A stretch of DNA of 11,844 bases from positions 1 through 11,844 of the forward strand of contig JALLAP010000978.1 of the NCBI GenBank assembly GCA_036939355.1. Reading direction: 5' to 3'. Below, piece by piece: positions 1 to 7,733 of this stretch. A program made the position numbers and the translations under genes. Each line of letters opens with the position of its first letter. The first letter of the stretch is position 1. The DNA comes from Thalassiosira profunda (lineage: Eukaryota > Bacillariophyta > Thalassiosirophyceae > Thalassiosirales > Thalassiosiraceae). The notes beneath the pieces were generated by a model. It ran no database searches. It worked only from the letters and a program-made list of their open reading frames with translations, and was not told where the DNA came from.

Positions 1-122
1 TCCCCAGCGGGACGTGCGTGAAGTCGTACGAGACCCCGCGGATCTCGCTGGCGGTCGTACGGTTGGACGACGAGCGATTTGTGACGGGGTCGGATGCGAT
101 GATCCATCTGTGGAAGTTTTGA
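1..122 (+). CDS. C-terminal end of a WD40-repeat protein (5' partial)
   Basis: The frame that starts at base 3 is open to a TGA at 120-122 and gives the last 39 residues of a protein. The tail reads LDDERFVTGSDAMIHLWKF, the typical last strands of a WD40 blade: a hydrophobic strand, a G-S-D turn and the closing LWKF. WD40 propellers act as protein-protein scaffolds, so neither partner nor process can be named from one blade. The start and all other repeats lie outside the window. The stop is 70 bp from the stop of the opposing Yae1-like gene, so the two are tail-to-tail. The WD40 assignment rests on one repeat but the match is good. Confidence 0.72.
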   Translation, partial: PSGTCVKSYETPRISLAVVRLDDERFVTGSDAMIHLWKF

Positions 123-192
123 TTGTATAGATGGTAACACACGATACAGCCTGTTGCTGGATTTATGGCCCCACCGTACAATACTCGTCATA

Positions 193-702
193 TCATGTGC
201 TCATTTTCTCCAGTTGATTGATCAGTCTCAAGAGCGCTTCTCCATACTCCTTCTCGGCGTCCTCTTTGCTTCCACCTCCTTCAGCCAATATTTTCTCCGT
301 CAAAAACTGCCGCACCATGCTCGCAGGCCTTTCAATGGCATTTGATGAGCCTTCATCCGTTTTAGCAGCAACATCACTCTTTCTCGGCGGCAATCCCAAC
401 GTCGAAGATTCCTTCAGTGCGAGACCGGCACACATCGATCCCAATTGACGCCCAACGGCCATTGCATCCTGGAACGATTGTCGATACCCGTCGGCAAAAC
501 CGTCCTGCAATTGCTCTTCTTTCGTTTCGTCGTATCCATCGAGGTAGGACAATGTCCTGACGTTTGCCTCGCTAGATCGATATTCGTGGTTGGATAGAGC
601 GTCTGATGTCTGATTGCTGCCGCTGCTGCATTCTTCCACGGAAAAGTCGCCGGGATCGGACGCTTGGTCTCCGAAGAACTCGTCGTCTGGATCAACAGGC
701 AT
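193..702 (-). CDS. YAE1: Yae1-family protein (deca-GX3 motif), 169 aa
   Basis: This is a single-exon protein of 169 residues. Residues 56-93 show a small residue every fourth position: G56, T60, Q64, G68, G72, S76, A80, G84, G88, A92. This ten-step GX3 pattern, with DGF and DGY around 67-73, is the hallmark of the Yae1/Lto1 family. In yeast and human, Yae1 works with Lto1 as an adaptor that brings the cytosolic Fe-S targeting machinery to the ABC ATPase Rli1/ABCE1, needed for ribosome recycling. The spacing GY...QxGFxxGY fits Yae1 better than Lto1, and no C-terminal tryptophan of the Lto1 type is present. The N-terminal 50 residues are acidic and Ser-rich and look disordered; residues 128-167 form a likely helical tail. 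The start is the first ATG of the frame, with a TACGTACGTAC element 81-91 bp upstream. Family call from motif only. Confidence 0.8.
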   Translation of the reverse strand: MPVDPDDEFFGDQASDPGDFSVEECSSGSNQTSDALSNHEYRSSEANVRTLSYLDGYDETKEEQLQDGFADGYRQSFQDAMAVGRQLGSMCAGLALKESSTLGLPPRKSDVAAKTDEGSSNAIERPASMVRQFLTEKILAEGGGSKEDAEKEYGEALLRLINQLEKMST

Positions 703-879
703 GGCGATGCTGTAGGAGGAGGCGGAAGGTGATGATGGCTGCGAGGTGGATGGAGCGGGCGCGGGCGACAGAGAGGCGTACTTACGTACGTACTTCGACG
801 TACCTATGTTACGTGAGCAGAGAGAGCGAGAGGCCCCTTTTGACTTGCCTGTGTTCTAATGGCATTGAACCTTCTTATT
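703..879 (-). promoter_or_regulatory. Upstream region of the Yae1-like gene with TACGTACGTAC element
   Basis: This 177 bp gap holds the 3' flank of the ABC transporter gene and the 5' flank of the Yae1-like gene, both on the minus strand. It contains the palindromic run TACGTACGTAC at 783-793, with further GTAC steps at 778-781 and 800-803. Similar TACGTAC runs lie upstream of three other genes here. No TATA box is obvious. Promoter function is inferred. Confidence 0.4.
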
Positions 880-3543
880 CTAAAGGAAGGGCGCGGTGAG
901 ATTGCTCTCTGCACTCTCTGAAGCTGTGTGAAGTGGAACAATGCCTTGCTCTCGAGCCAGCTGGGAATACAGACCGGAAAGAAGGAGGAGCTCCTCCGGA
1001 TGCCCCGTCTCCACGATTTTTCCCTGCTCCAGAACCACAACCTTGTTCACGCCGAGCGATCTCACCACGCCAAGTCTATGCGTGACCATCATCATGCAAC
1101 GCGTTTTCTGCATTGCCAACTGAACAGCGTCTACGACCACCTTCTCGCTCTTGGAATCCAGAGCGGCCGTCGGCTCGTCCAACAGCAGGACTTTCGGATG
1201 TCGGACAAGCGCTCTTGCGATTGCCACCCTTTGCCTTTGCCCTCCACTCAATGTCCTTCCTCCTTCTCCAACTCGCGTGTTCAACTCCAAACCCAGCTGA
1301 TTGTCTTCGCCCGTCACCGGCAAGCCAGCCAGCGACAAGGCCTCTGTCACGGCCACTCTATATTTCTCGCTGTAGCACTTCTCTCCACCCTCTTCATCGA
1401 TGCTGTCCTTCGCAACTCCGTAGAGCACATTGTCCATGAGGGACATTGGAAACAGATGCGGCTCCTGCTCTACCACGACAATCTTCGATGCAATCTGATC
1501 CCTTGTCATGCCTTTTAAGTTGACACCCTCCAAGGAGCATTCACCGGACGATGGATCGTAGAAACGAAGGATCGCTCGAAGCATTGAGCTCTTGCCGGAG
1601 CCAGATCTTCCAACTATCGCCACTTTGTCGCCGTCATTGATATCGAGATCGACCCTCTTCAATGCCGGCTTCTCCATCGTGCCGTATGTGAGAGTCATAT
1701 TCTTCATTGAAATAACAGGCTTCTCTGACTTCTTCGCATTGGCGTGGTTGATCAGTTCCTGCGCAGCATTCAACTCCAGCAAAGTGTTGGTCACTTCTTC
1801 CGGATCTCTCACTGCCGGGACGCGTCGAATCAGATCGAACACATTTGTGCTCGCACCAATGGCCGCTTGAATCTTGGCCCATTGATCTCCAACTTCATTG
1901 CTCGACTCGAGCACGAAGTTTACATAGAAAAGAAAGGATGTCAAATTGGCAGCGGGCAAACTCCCTGCCCGACCCACCTTCCAGCACAAGAACAGTAACA
2001 AACCCTGCAGAGCAGCTTGTAATGTATCACTGACAAATTTGTGCGTCCCGTAGGCCCAGGCTGTAGAGAAGGCAGTGAGATTGAGTAGGAGCTAGGCAGG
2101 AGCCGATATGTGAGAGCAAAGCAACCACTCACCTTGCATCTCTTCGTTCTGAAGTGCATCGTACTGAGAGTCTCCGTACTTCTCTGTTTCACTATCCAAT
2201 CCATCAAACGCTCGGACTGTCTCACTCATGGAAAATGACGTTTCTGCAAGGCCACTGGACACTGCGAACAACTGTTGCACTTTCTCCGCCAGAGAGCGAG
2301 CAAAGTCACCGTATAACGCTGACACGACAGCCACCAGTCCAATGCCTCCAAACGCAACGAGTGCAAGCTTCGGTTGGATCCTCAGAAGGAATACGGAACC
2401 AAACACAAATTGGGCCAGCTGGCGTAGGACAATGTTCACATGGAAGGATACCACCTAAAAATAATTGATGGGAACGGCATTTGTCAGAAGAGAATGATGC
2501 GAACCATCAGCACATGTTTCACAAAAGAGCTCATATCCCCGCAATTTGCAAGGACTGAAATAATGCTCTCTTCACACGCCATCACTGGGATGACACGAGG
2601 AGACTAGGCCTCGCATTCAGAGTAGCTGATTCGATCATCATTGCTCATAGAAGATAGAACGCAGCAGTCGTCCGTAACTACGCACCATTCCGATCTTGTT
2701 CACATCGTTATTGAGCCGGGAGAGCAGGATACCACTCTCGGTGCCATCAAAGAAGGCAGCTTCTTGGAGCAGGAGGTTGCGATGCAGTTTGGTTCGGACG
2801 TTGTAATTGGCTCGGCTCCCGGCTATCCAAAACAGAGCACCGCGGCAGCCTGTGAACACTGCCTCCAAGACGGATGTCAATCCCAACCCTCCCAAGGCCC
2901 AAAGCAGTTTGTTCTGGCTGATTTCCCCCGCCGCGACACATGATATGCACGAACTGTAAAAATGGGGTATCACGCTCGACATGAAGGCCCCCATGATAAG
3001 AAAGCTGAAGGCCGGAACCAACAGCGAAGAATCGTACCCCACGAGAGTGATGAGGTTCTTCCGCGATTCGTTGAGCTTGCGCAGGCTCGCCCGGACTCCA
3101 GATGCGTTTGTTGACGCCTTGTTCGCATCTTCCTGTGTCCTTTTCTCGAAGAGCAGCACCCGTTTCAATCGATCGCGAAGCCTCCGTCTATTTTGTCGCC
3201 CTAGCTTCCGCTCTGCTCGCTTCTCCATGATCGTTTGGACGACGAAGCGGGCAAAGAAGGCAAAGGACTCATGTATCGTCATCGTCTTAGGTTTGAAGTC
3301 TTTTGCTGCCGAACCGCCACCGTCATCAGCACATGGTATTGCAGAAGAGCGCAGTATTATCCTGCGCCTGGTGCAATCTATTTGCAGACCGTGCCCAACC
3401 ACCTGCGTTGATGTTTGCGAAGGTGCAGCCGAGGAACAAGCTCGAGCGGCACCTCGCGGAGTTGCAAAGCGAGGCCGGACCGCCGCGAGCGCATCCGCGC
3501 GGATGGCCGCAGCCACAAGGATGGCAAAGGCGAGTCTACTCAT
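880..3543 (-). CDS. TAP/ABCB-like half ABC transporter, probable organelle targeting, 786 aa
   Basis: Three exons (minus strand): 3543-2686, 2454-2133, 2060-880, with GT-AG introns 2455-2685 (231 bp) and 2061-2132 (72 bp). The joined frame gives 786 residues. Residues 1-20 form a signal-peptide-like hydrophobic segment, followed by an Arg/Ser/Ala-rich stretch that could be a plastid transit region. One ABC membrane domain follows, including the family motif AFFDGTESGILLSRLNNDV. One ATPase domain has Walker A GRSGSGKS (544-551), the Q-loop in VVEQEPHLF, signature LSGGQ (664-668), Walker B VLLLDE (684-689) and the switch His in VTHRL (721). All catalytic residues are intact, so it should be an active ATPase that works as a dimer of half transporters. 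Substrate unknown; the family includes peptide, lipid and metal-conjugate exporters. The start is the first ATG of the frame. Exon joins restore the family alignment (IGMVVSFHVN, EEMQAWAYGTHKF). Confidence 0.88.
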
Positions 3544-3732
3544 CGTCTCCCTGCCAATGGCAATGGAGGAACATCGCTCGACCTTCTTCTCCCGTCGCGT
3601 CGGCGGCACTTTTTTGTGGCTCTCGGTGCTAAGTAGCTCGGCGTACGTACGTTTGTACGTAACTCAAGTTGCAGTGATCTTCCGTTTTTGTCTCCGCGGC
3701 AAGGCAGTAATAGCCTAGAGGGCGGCCCAACC
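3544..3732. promoter_or_regulatory. Divergent promoter between ABC transporter and ZIP transporter
   Basis: Only 189 bp separate the two start codons, so both genes must be driven from here. CGTACGTACG lies at 3642-3651 and GTACGTAA at 3655-3662. The TACGTAC core (3644-3650) sits about 101 bp from the ABC start and 83-89 bp from the ZIP start. Sharing a promoter region could couple the two transporters, but that is inference. Confidence 0.5.
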
Positions 3733-5039
3733 ATGTCGACGGCCGAGGGGAACGTGGGCGTGGCCTTCGCACTGGTCTGCGGGGCGGGGGCGGCCACCGC
3801 CGTCGGGGCGGCGGCGGTGTTTTTCCCCGCCGTCGTCAAGCTGGCCTCGCGGCGTGTGCTGGCAGCGTCGTTGGGGCTCTCGGCGGGGGTCATGACCTAC
3901 GTCTCCTTCGTGGAGATCTTCGTCAAGAGCGTGGATGGGTTCGTCGACGCGGGGATAGACCCTGATATGTCGTACATTTACGCCACATGCAGCTTCTTTG
4001 GAGGGGTGGTGTTGATGCTGGTGAGTCTGAAATCAGGATGCACCATGTGGGATTGCAATTTACCACCACCTTCTTACCCTCCATCTTCTCTTCAGATCGT
4101 CGATGTGTGCGTCAAGTGTCTCAGTGGTGACCACCACCACCACCACGAATATGTCCAAGAGGATGCCAATAGTGGAAGTGCGTTGGACAAAATACGCGAG
4201 GAGAATGAATCAGATGGCGGGGAAGAGTTCGTGTCTCCCCACTGCGTCGGATGTTCGGACGATCCCGTGGGGGAACTGAATGAATGGCAGCATAGAGCGG
4301 AAGAGGAGCTGCAGGGGGCAGCTAGGGACGCCAACACTCGAACATCTGCTACGATCGTCTCCAACGAACTGGGCACGAACGACGATGGGGACAGCGAACG
4401 GAGTTCGAACGACGAATACAAGGAAAATCTGCAATCGAGGGGCGAATCAGAGAACAAGGTAGTGGTGGAAAACGCGCCCTCCGCCAAGCACGAGCAGAAG
4501 AAGCTTGCAAAGATGGGCTTCTCCACGGCGCTCGCCATTGCCGTGCACAACTTTCCGGAGGGACTTGCCACCTTCGTGGCAGCCCTCGAGGATCCGGCCG
4601 TGGGAGCCGTCCTCGCCATTGCCATTGGCATTCACAACATTCCGGAGGGACTGTGCGTCGCCCTGCCCATTTACTACGCGACGGGGAATCGCTGGAAGGC
4701 TTTCATGTGGGGTTGCCTCTCGGGGTTGTCAGAACCGATCGCTGCTCTACTGGGATGGGCGGTGTTGGCCAATGCAATGTCGGACAACGTTTATGCGATA
4801 TTGTTTGGGCTCGTGAGCGGAATGAGTGAGTATCCACGGGTTTGGTTTGCTCTGTGCTCAAGAATGGCAAGTCTCACAAGCGCTCCCTAACTCACCGGAA
4901 ACGTGCAGTGGTAATCATTTCGATGAAGGAGTTGATTCCGACGGCGCATAGATACGATCCAGAAGATACTGTGGTGACTTATTCTTTAATTGGGGGAATG
5001 GCCGTCATCGCGCTGTCGCTTGTGTTGTTCAAGCTCTAG
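3733..5039 (+). CDS. ZupT/GufA-type ZIP metal transporter with long acidic loop, 382 aa
   Basis: Three exons: 3733-4020, 4096-4825, 4909-5039 (GT-AG introns of 75 and 83 bp). The product has 382 residues and resembles bacterial ZupT over most of its length. It moves zinc or other divalent metals (Fe, Mn) into the cytosol; which metal cannot be read. The N-terminal three membrane helices contain [18 protein letters not shown]. The metal path is marked by HNFPEG (247-252) in helix 4 and HNIPEG (276-281) in helix 5, both intact, and ELIP (347-350) in a later helix. Between helices 3 and 4 is an expanded, very acidic cytosolic loop of roughly 130 residues starting with DHHHHHE (108-114), a likely metal-sensing or metal-buffering site; ZupT itself has a short loop. 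The joins VVLML-IVDVC and SGM-MVIIS restore the family pattern. The start is the first ATG after the divergent promoter. Cell membrane location is not determined. Confidence 0.9.
4021..4095 (+). other. Stop-free 75 bp intron of the ZIP gene
   Basis: The donor is GTGAGT and the acceptor TCTTCAG. The intron is 75 bp, an exact multiple of three, falls between codons and has no in-frame stop, so an unspliced transcript would still encode a protein with 25 extra residues (VSLKSGC... to ...PSSLQ). Removal restores the ZIP helix 3 pattern, so it is called an intron. Retention as a regulated isoform is possible but untested. Confidence 0.8.
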
Positions 5040-5231
5040 TTGGGGTTGAGAGCAGAGCAGAGGGGAGCAGGTTGGGGAGCAAGACAGAGGGTTTAGGGTA
5101 TGACTTAACTATCGACAGCGGACTAAACTAACCCCAGGGGTAAGATAGTAACACTGCAAACTAGAGAACAAAAGGCCTCAGGAAGTATTTTTGCCTGGGG
5201 GTACTACACTAAACTCACCACCAGAGTGTGG
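5040..5231 (+). other. 3' flank of the ZIP gene; no gene seen
   Basis: No coding pattern is visible. A purine-rich stretch follows the stop. A possible fold pairs TTAACTATC (5105-5113) with GATAGTAA (about 5144-5151) around CCCCAGGGG (5132-5140), and CCTGGGG (5194-5200) could also pair with the CCCCAGG there. ACTAAACT occurs twice (5122-5129 and 5207-5214). These may be 3' UTR structure or remnants of an older repeat; both are weak readings. Confidence 0.3.
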
Positions 5232-5247
5232 TTAGGGCTGTTAAAAA
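5232..5247 (+). repeat. Left terminal inverted repeat of the MITE-like element
   Basis: TTAGGGCTGTTAAAAA, perfect partner of 5462-5477 and preceded by GTGTGG. The match goes on imperfectly inward if a two-base gap in the A run is allowed. Confidence 0.72.
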
Positions 5248-5343
5248 AATATTTTTGCATTTTTTGCCTATTTTGAGGCCGAAATATATAGATAACAGCT
5301 CTAGCGTGCTCTAGCTTTCATATACGTGGTACACCTACATAGG

Positions 5344-5371
5344 CTATGTACGAAGTACCGTACGTACATAG
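5344..5371. promoter_or_regulatory. Central palindrome with TACGTAC inside the MITE-like element
   Basis: CTATGTACG (5344-5352) pairs perfectly with CGTACATAG (5363-5371) across a 10 base spacer. The right arm overlaps TACGTAC (5361-5367), the element also seen upstream of the Yae1, ABC and ZIP genes. It lies about 149 bp upstream of the RRM start codon and could act as a binding site or simply be a transposon hairpin. Confidence 0.45.
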
Positions 5372-5461
5372 TGAGTTCCCCTGGTACTGTTTCTACGTGT
5401 AGGAACTCGTAGAGTGATTTTTGCATATTCACTTGTATATTTGGGGTTTTGGAATTGTATA

Positions 5462-5477
5462 TTTTTAACAGCCCTAA
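5462..5477 (-). repeat. Right terminal inverted repeat of the MITE-like element
   Basis: TTTTTAACAGCCCTAA, exact reverse complement of the left end and followed by GTGTGG at 5478-5483, the second copy of the flanking 6-mer. Confidence 0.72.
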
Positions 5478-5515
5478 GTGTGGTGCTCCCCACAAAAAAA
5501 CCCCAACCGCTCAAA

Positions 5516-6250
5516 ATGGGGCGATACAGCAACGTGCAAGCCTACAGCGACGATAGCCGGTCGATGCGGACCATATCCTATGCTCAGGCCACCACGGGAA
5601 GGGCCGAAAGCAACGCGGCGACTGAGCCTGGCTCCTCTCGCGATCAGGAGGCATCTCGGTGCATGCACGGGACCGATGGTGGAGAGGGGGGCGATGCAGC
5701 GGCAGCGCCCTCGCCTCCAACAAAAGGCAACGACGACGCTGCAAATGGCACCGCGGTGGCAGAACCTGAACAGCCACAAAATGGCAGCGCTGCATCCATC
5801 CCAACCTGCGACACAACAAGCCTCTTCGTCGGCGGCCTGCATCCGCGCATCGGCGACCTCCATCTCCAAAAGCTCTTCTCGCCATATGGGGAGGTAGTCA
5901 GGATAAACATCGTGTCGCACAGCCCAGCGTCGAAATCGAGCCCCCATTCCAAAGCAAAGATACCCCCCAAGTACATGGCGCTGCAACAGTCAAAAGGTTA
6001 CGCATTTGTGGAGTATACTAGGGTCGAATCGGCGCGGCTGGCAATGTCGCGGTTGGACGGACGGGAACTCATGGGGCGAAAGTTGGCCGTGCGGCCTAGC
6101 CGGAGAAAAACGAGTGGGCTGGCCAGTAGCAGGGATGGTGATGGCAAAATGGAAGTTACAAAGGAGGAAGCGAGGAGGCAAGTTGGCGCTGTGGAGTCAA
6201 AGATCGATGCATTGAAACGAGCAATTGAGCAGAAGAAGAAGGGGATATGA
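5516..6250 (+). CDS. Single-RRM RNA-binding protein, RBM18-like, 244 aa
   Basis: One exon of 244 residues. An N-terminal stretch of about 100 residues is rich in Ser, Ala, Gly and Asp and looks disordered. It is followed by one RNA recognition motif: RNP2 is LFVGGL and RNP1 is KGYAFVEY, with both aromatic RNA-contacting positions of RNP1 present. The loop between beta-2 and beta-3 is long (SHSPASKSSPHSKAKIPPKY). The closing part GRELMGRKLAVRPS and overall spacing recall RBM18, a little-studied nuclear single-RRM protein, but this subfamily call is tentative. The C-terminal 30 residues are charged and likely a short coiled coil. The start is the first ATG of the frame, 38 bp after the MITE-like element. 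The stop is 28 bp from that of the LON gene on the other strand. Confidence 0.85.
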   Translation: MGRYSNVQAYSDDSRSMRTISYAQATTGRAESNAATEPGSSRDQEASRCMHGTDGGEGGDAAAAPSPPTKGNDDAANGTAVAEPEQPQNGSAASIPTCDTTSLFVGGLHPRIGDLHLQKLFSPYGEVVRINIVSHSPASKSSPHSKAKIPPKYMALQQSKGYAFVEYTRVESARLAMSRLDGRELMGRKLAVRPSRRKTSGLASSRDGDGKMEVTKEEARRQVGAVESKIDALKRAIEQKKKGI

Positions 6251-6278
6251 ACACATCTGCAACACACATTGAGCTTGT

Positions 6279-7733
6279 TTAATCGAACGCTCCAGTATTG
6301 CCCTTCGGAGGACGCCAGCGCGCCTTTTCGTCGGCTTGGAAAGGTATCTTGTGTACCGAGCCGTCGTCATCGAATTTGATCGTAAGGACAATTTCATCCA
6401 CAATTTTCAACGGATCCTCGTCGACGGTGCCGGCGCACCACCCCTCCTCCTCGGACCAGTAGTATTCGATTCTCACCCCCTTTTGGATTTGATCAGCCCA
6501 TGGTGGGAGCTTCGGCACGCCCACCTGCAGATTCTTTTGGGCGTCCTCTGCCTCTTGCAAGCTTGTTGCATCCGTGACGTCGCCGGCACCTCCTAGGGAC
6601 AGGGATTTCGTGATCCTCTTTGCCGAATCCATCGAGAGAATGGTTGACAGCTCTCGCAGTACCATTCGCAATCGTTCGACTCCATCAGTCGTTACCAGCA
6701 TTTTAGCTCTCAACTCGGACGGTAGATTTGCAAGCTCTCCCGCAATCATAGCAACTGCAAATATCCTGTCTCTCCGATTCGGTGCAATGTCCAAAAGCGA
6801 CGACACGAAAGCCTGAAACACCGCCATTCGCTCCTCTGCGTCAAATTGTCTTGACGTCGCCTGGTCCATCGACGATGCATCTTCCAAAATCGCCTTCTCT
6901 AGCGGAGACAGCGGGGCAGCCGTTTCCTCCGCCTGGGCCGCAAGTATCTTGTCCAGGCTTTGGAATATTTGCTGTACGAGCTCCTTGGATTGCAACGTGT
7001 CATACACATCGCCGTCCTCGTCATCGTCCTCATCGTCACTCCCCACAACATCTTCTTGCACATCGTCATCCAATACTTCGTCCACAATTGCAATCGGATA
7101 GGGAATCGACTTGACCACCTCCTTCACCCGGAAGCGAAACGACCCCCGTGACAACACATGCAGTGGCCCCGAATCGTCCCCATCCCGCGCCGCATTCCCC
7201 TCGACGGACGGCGCGCCGATCAATATCTCGCTGGCGCATCCGACGGATCCCACCAAATCCTCGGCGCCGTCGGGCGTGTAGACGAGGTGGCCGTAACAGC
7301 ATCCCTCATCCAAGAGGGGCGAATCTGACGCGGTCGCTGTGGATATGGCATCGTTGATGACCGATCGATGGAGGGGTACGTCCAGTTTCAACTCGTACAG
7401 GGACGCGGTGGTCAATTCGGGCGGCAAGTGTGCATTAGGAAGGGGCACGTCGTATCGACGCCCGCCCCCCTCCTCCTCGGGTATATCGACGAGCAGAGGC
7501 AGGCGCACGTCCTGCCGAGCAATGTACTGTCCGTAATTGAACGGCGTGGAGCTCATTGGCAGCCGCGTCGTCGCGGCGGCGCGGGCCCTCGATGGTCTCC
7601 CAATCCGCAGGATGTCGGGAGACGGTGCATCCCGGAGGAGGGTCGTGCTCTGCCCGGCGGAGAAGGAGTGCACCAACCCACCCTTGATGTGCTGCAAAGT
7701 TGCAAACAGCGCGATCGTCACAAGGACCCTCAT
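6279..7733 (-). CDS. LON-substrate-binding-domain protein with C-terminal SH3-like barrel, probable plastid targeting, 484 aa
   Basis: Single exon, 484 residues. Residues 1-23 are a signal peptide (hydrophobic VLVTIALFATL) ending LVHS/FSAG, where Phe after the predicted cut resembles the ASAFAP motif of diatom plastid presequences; residues 24-60 are Arg/Ser/Ala-rich like a transit region. Residues about 95-222 match the LON N-terminal domain, seen in VGSVGCASEI (161-170), LSRGSFRFRV (194-203) and the following PYPIAIVDE. An acidic run (224-241) and a helical middle (about 245-370) follow. Residues 418-475 (IEYYWSEEEGWCAGTVDEDP and on) look like a Tudor/PWWP-type small barrel. There is no ATPase or protease domain, so it is not Lon protease; LON domains here probably bind substrates or partners. 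Function otherwise unknown. The start is the first ATG, and the signal peptide supports it. Confidence 0.8.
   Translation of the reverse strand: MRVLVTIALFATLQHIKGGLVHSFSAGQSTTLLRDAPSPDILRIGRPSRARAAATTRLPMSSTPFNYGQYIARQDVRLPLLVDIPEEEGGGRRYDVPLPNAHLPPELTTASLYELKLDVPLHRSVINDAISTATASDSPLLDEGCCYGHLVYTPDGAEDLVGSVGCASEILIGAPSVEGNAARDGDDSGPLHVLSRGSFRFRVKEVVKSIPYPIAIVDEVLDDDVQEDVVGSDDEDDDEDGDVYDTLQSKELVQQIFQSLDKILAAQAEETAAPLSPLEKAILEDASSMDQATSRQFDAEERMAVFQAFVSSLLDIAPNRRDRIFAVAMIAGELANLPSELRAKMLVTTDGVERLRMVLRELSTILSMDSAKRITKSLSLGGAGDVTDATSLQEAEDAQKNLQVGVPKLPPWADQIQKGVRIEYYWSEEEGWCAGTVDEDPLKIVDEIVLTIKFDDDGSVHKIPFQADEKARWRPPKGNTGAFD

Larger units (their letters stand above)
5232..5477. mobile_element. 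MITE-like element, 246 bp, with 16 bp terminal inverted repeats
   Basis: TTAGGGCTGTTAAAAA at 5232-5247 is matched by its exact reverse complement TTTTTAACAGCCCTAA at 5462-5477. The pair is flanked directly on both sides by GTGTGG (5226-5231 and 5478-5483), which looks like a 6 bp target duplication. The inside is AT-rich, carries no credible gene, has a central palindrome (5344-5371) and a second inverted pair GAGTTCC/GGAACTC (5373-5379, 5402-5408). Short length, perfect ends, duplicated flank and no transposase fit a non-autonomous DNA transposon. A TA dinucleotide also sits just inside each end (TA-GGGCTG), so a TA-targeting (Tc1/mariner-like) reading is possible; superfamily unassigned. 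It ends 38 bp before the RRM start codon. Confidence 0.68.

Noticed and set aside
928..1518. Open frame of 196 codons on the + strand
   Set aside because: It is antisense to the ATPase domain of the ABC transporter, which has every catalytic motif intact.
193..3543. Functional link between the Yae1-like gene and the neighbouring ABC gene
   Set aside because: Yae1 serves the soluble ABC protein Rli1/ABCE1, whereas the neighbour is a membrane half transporter. Adjacency is likely chance.
3544..3609. N-terminal extension of the ABC transporter to 3609
   Set aside because: The extension would begin with GTG, not ATG, and would hide the signal peptide that starts at the ATG at 3543-3541.
2981..3718. 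Long open frame of 245 codons on the + strand
   Set aside because: It lies opposite the first exon of the ABC transporter gene, has a low-complexity Ser/Arg/Ala-rich product with no family pattern, and is a shadow of the GC-rich coding strand.
4092..4631. Open frame of 179 codons on the - strand
   Set aside because: It is antisense to the ZIP gene; its product is Ser-rich with a Trp run mirroring the His codons. The ZIP reading has intact metal-binding motifs.
5088..5100. TTTAGGG as a telomere repeat
   Set aside because: One isolated copy within a gene-rich stretch; no tandem array.
5474..5986. Open frame of 170 codons on the - strand
   Set aside because: It is antisense to the RRM gene, with a Cys/Arg-rich product and no domain pattern.
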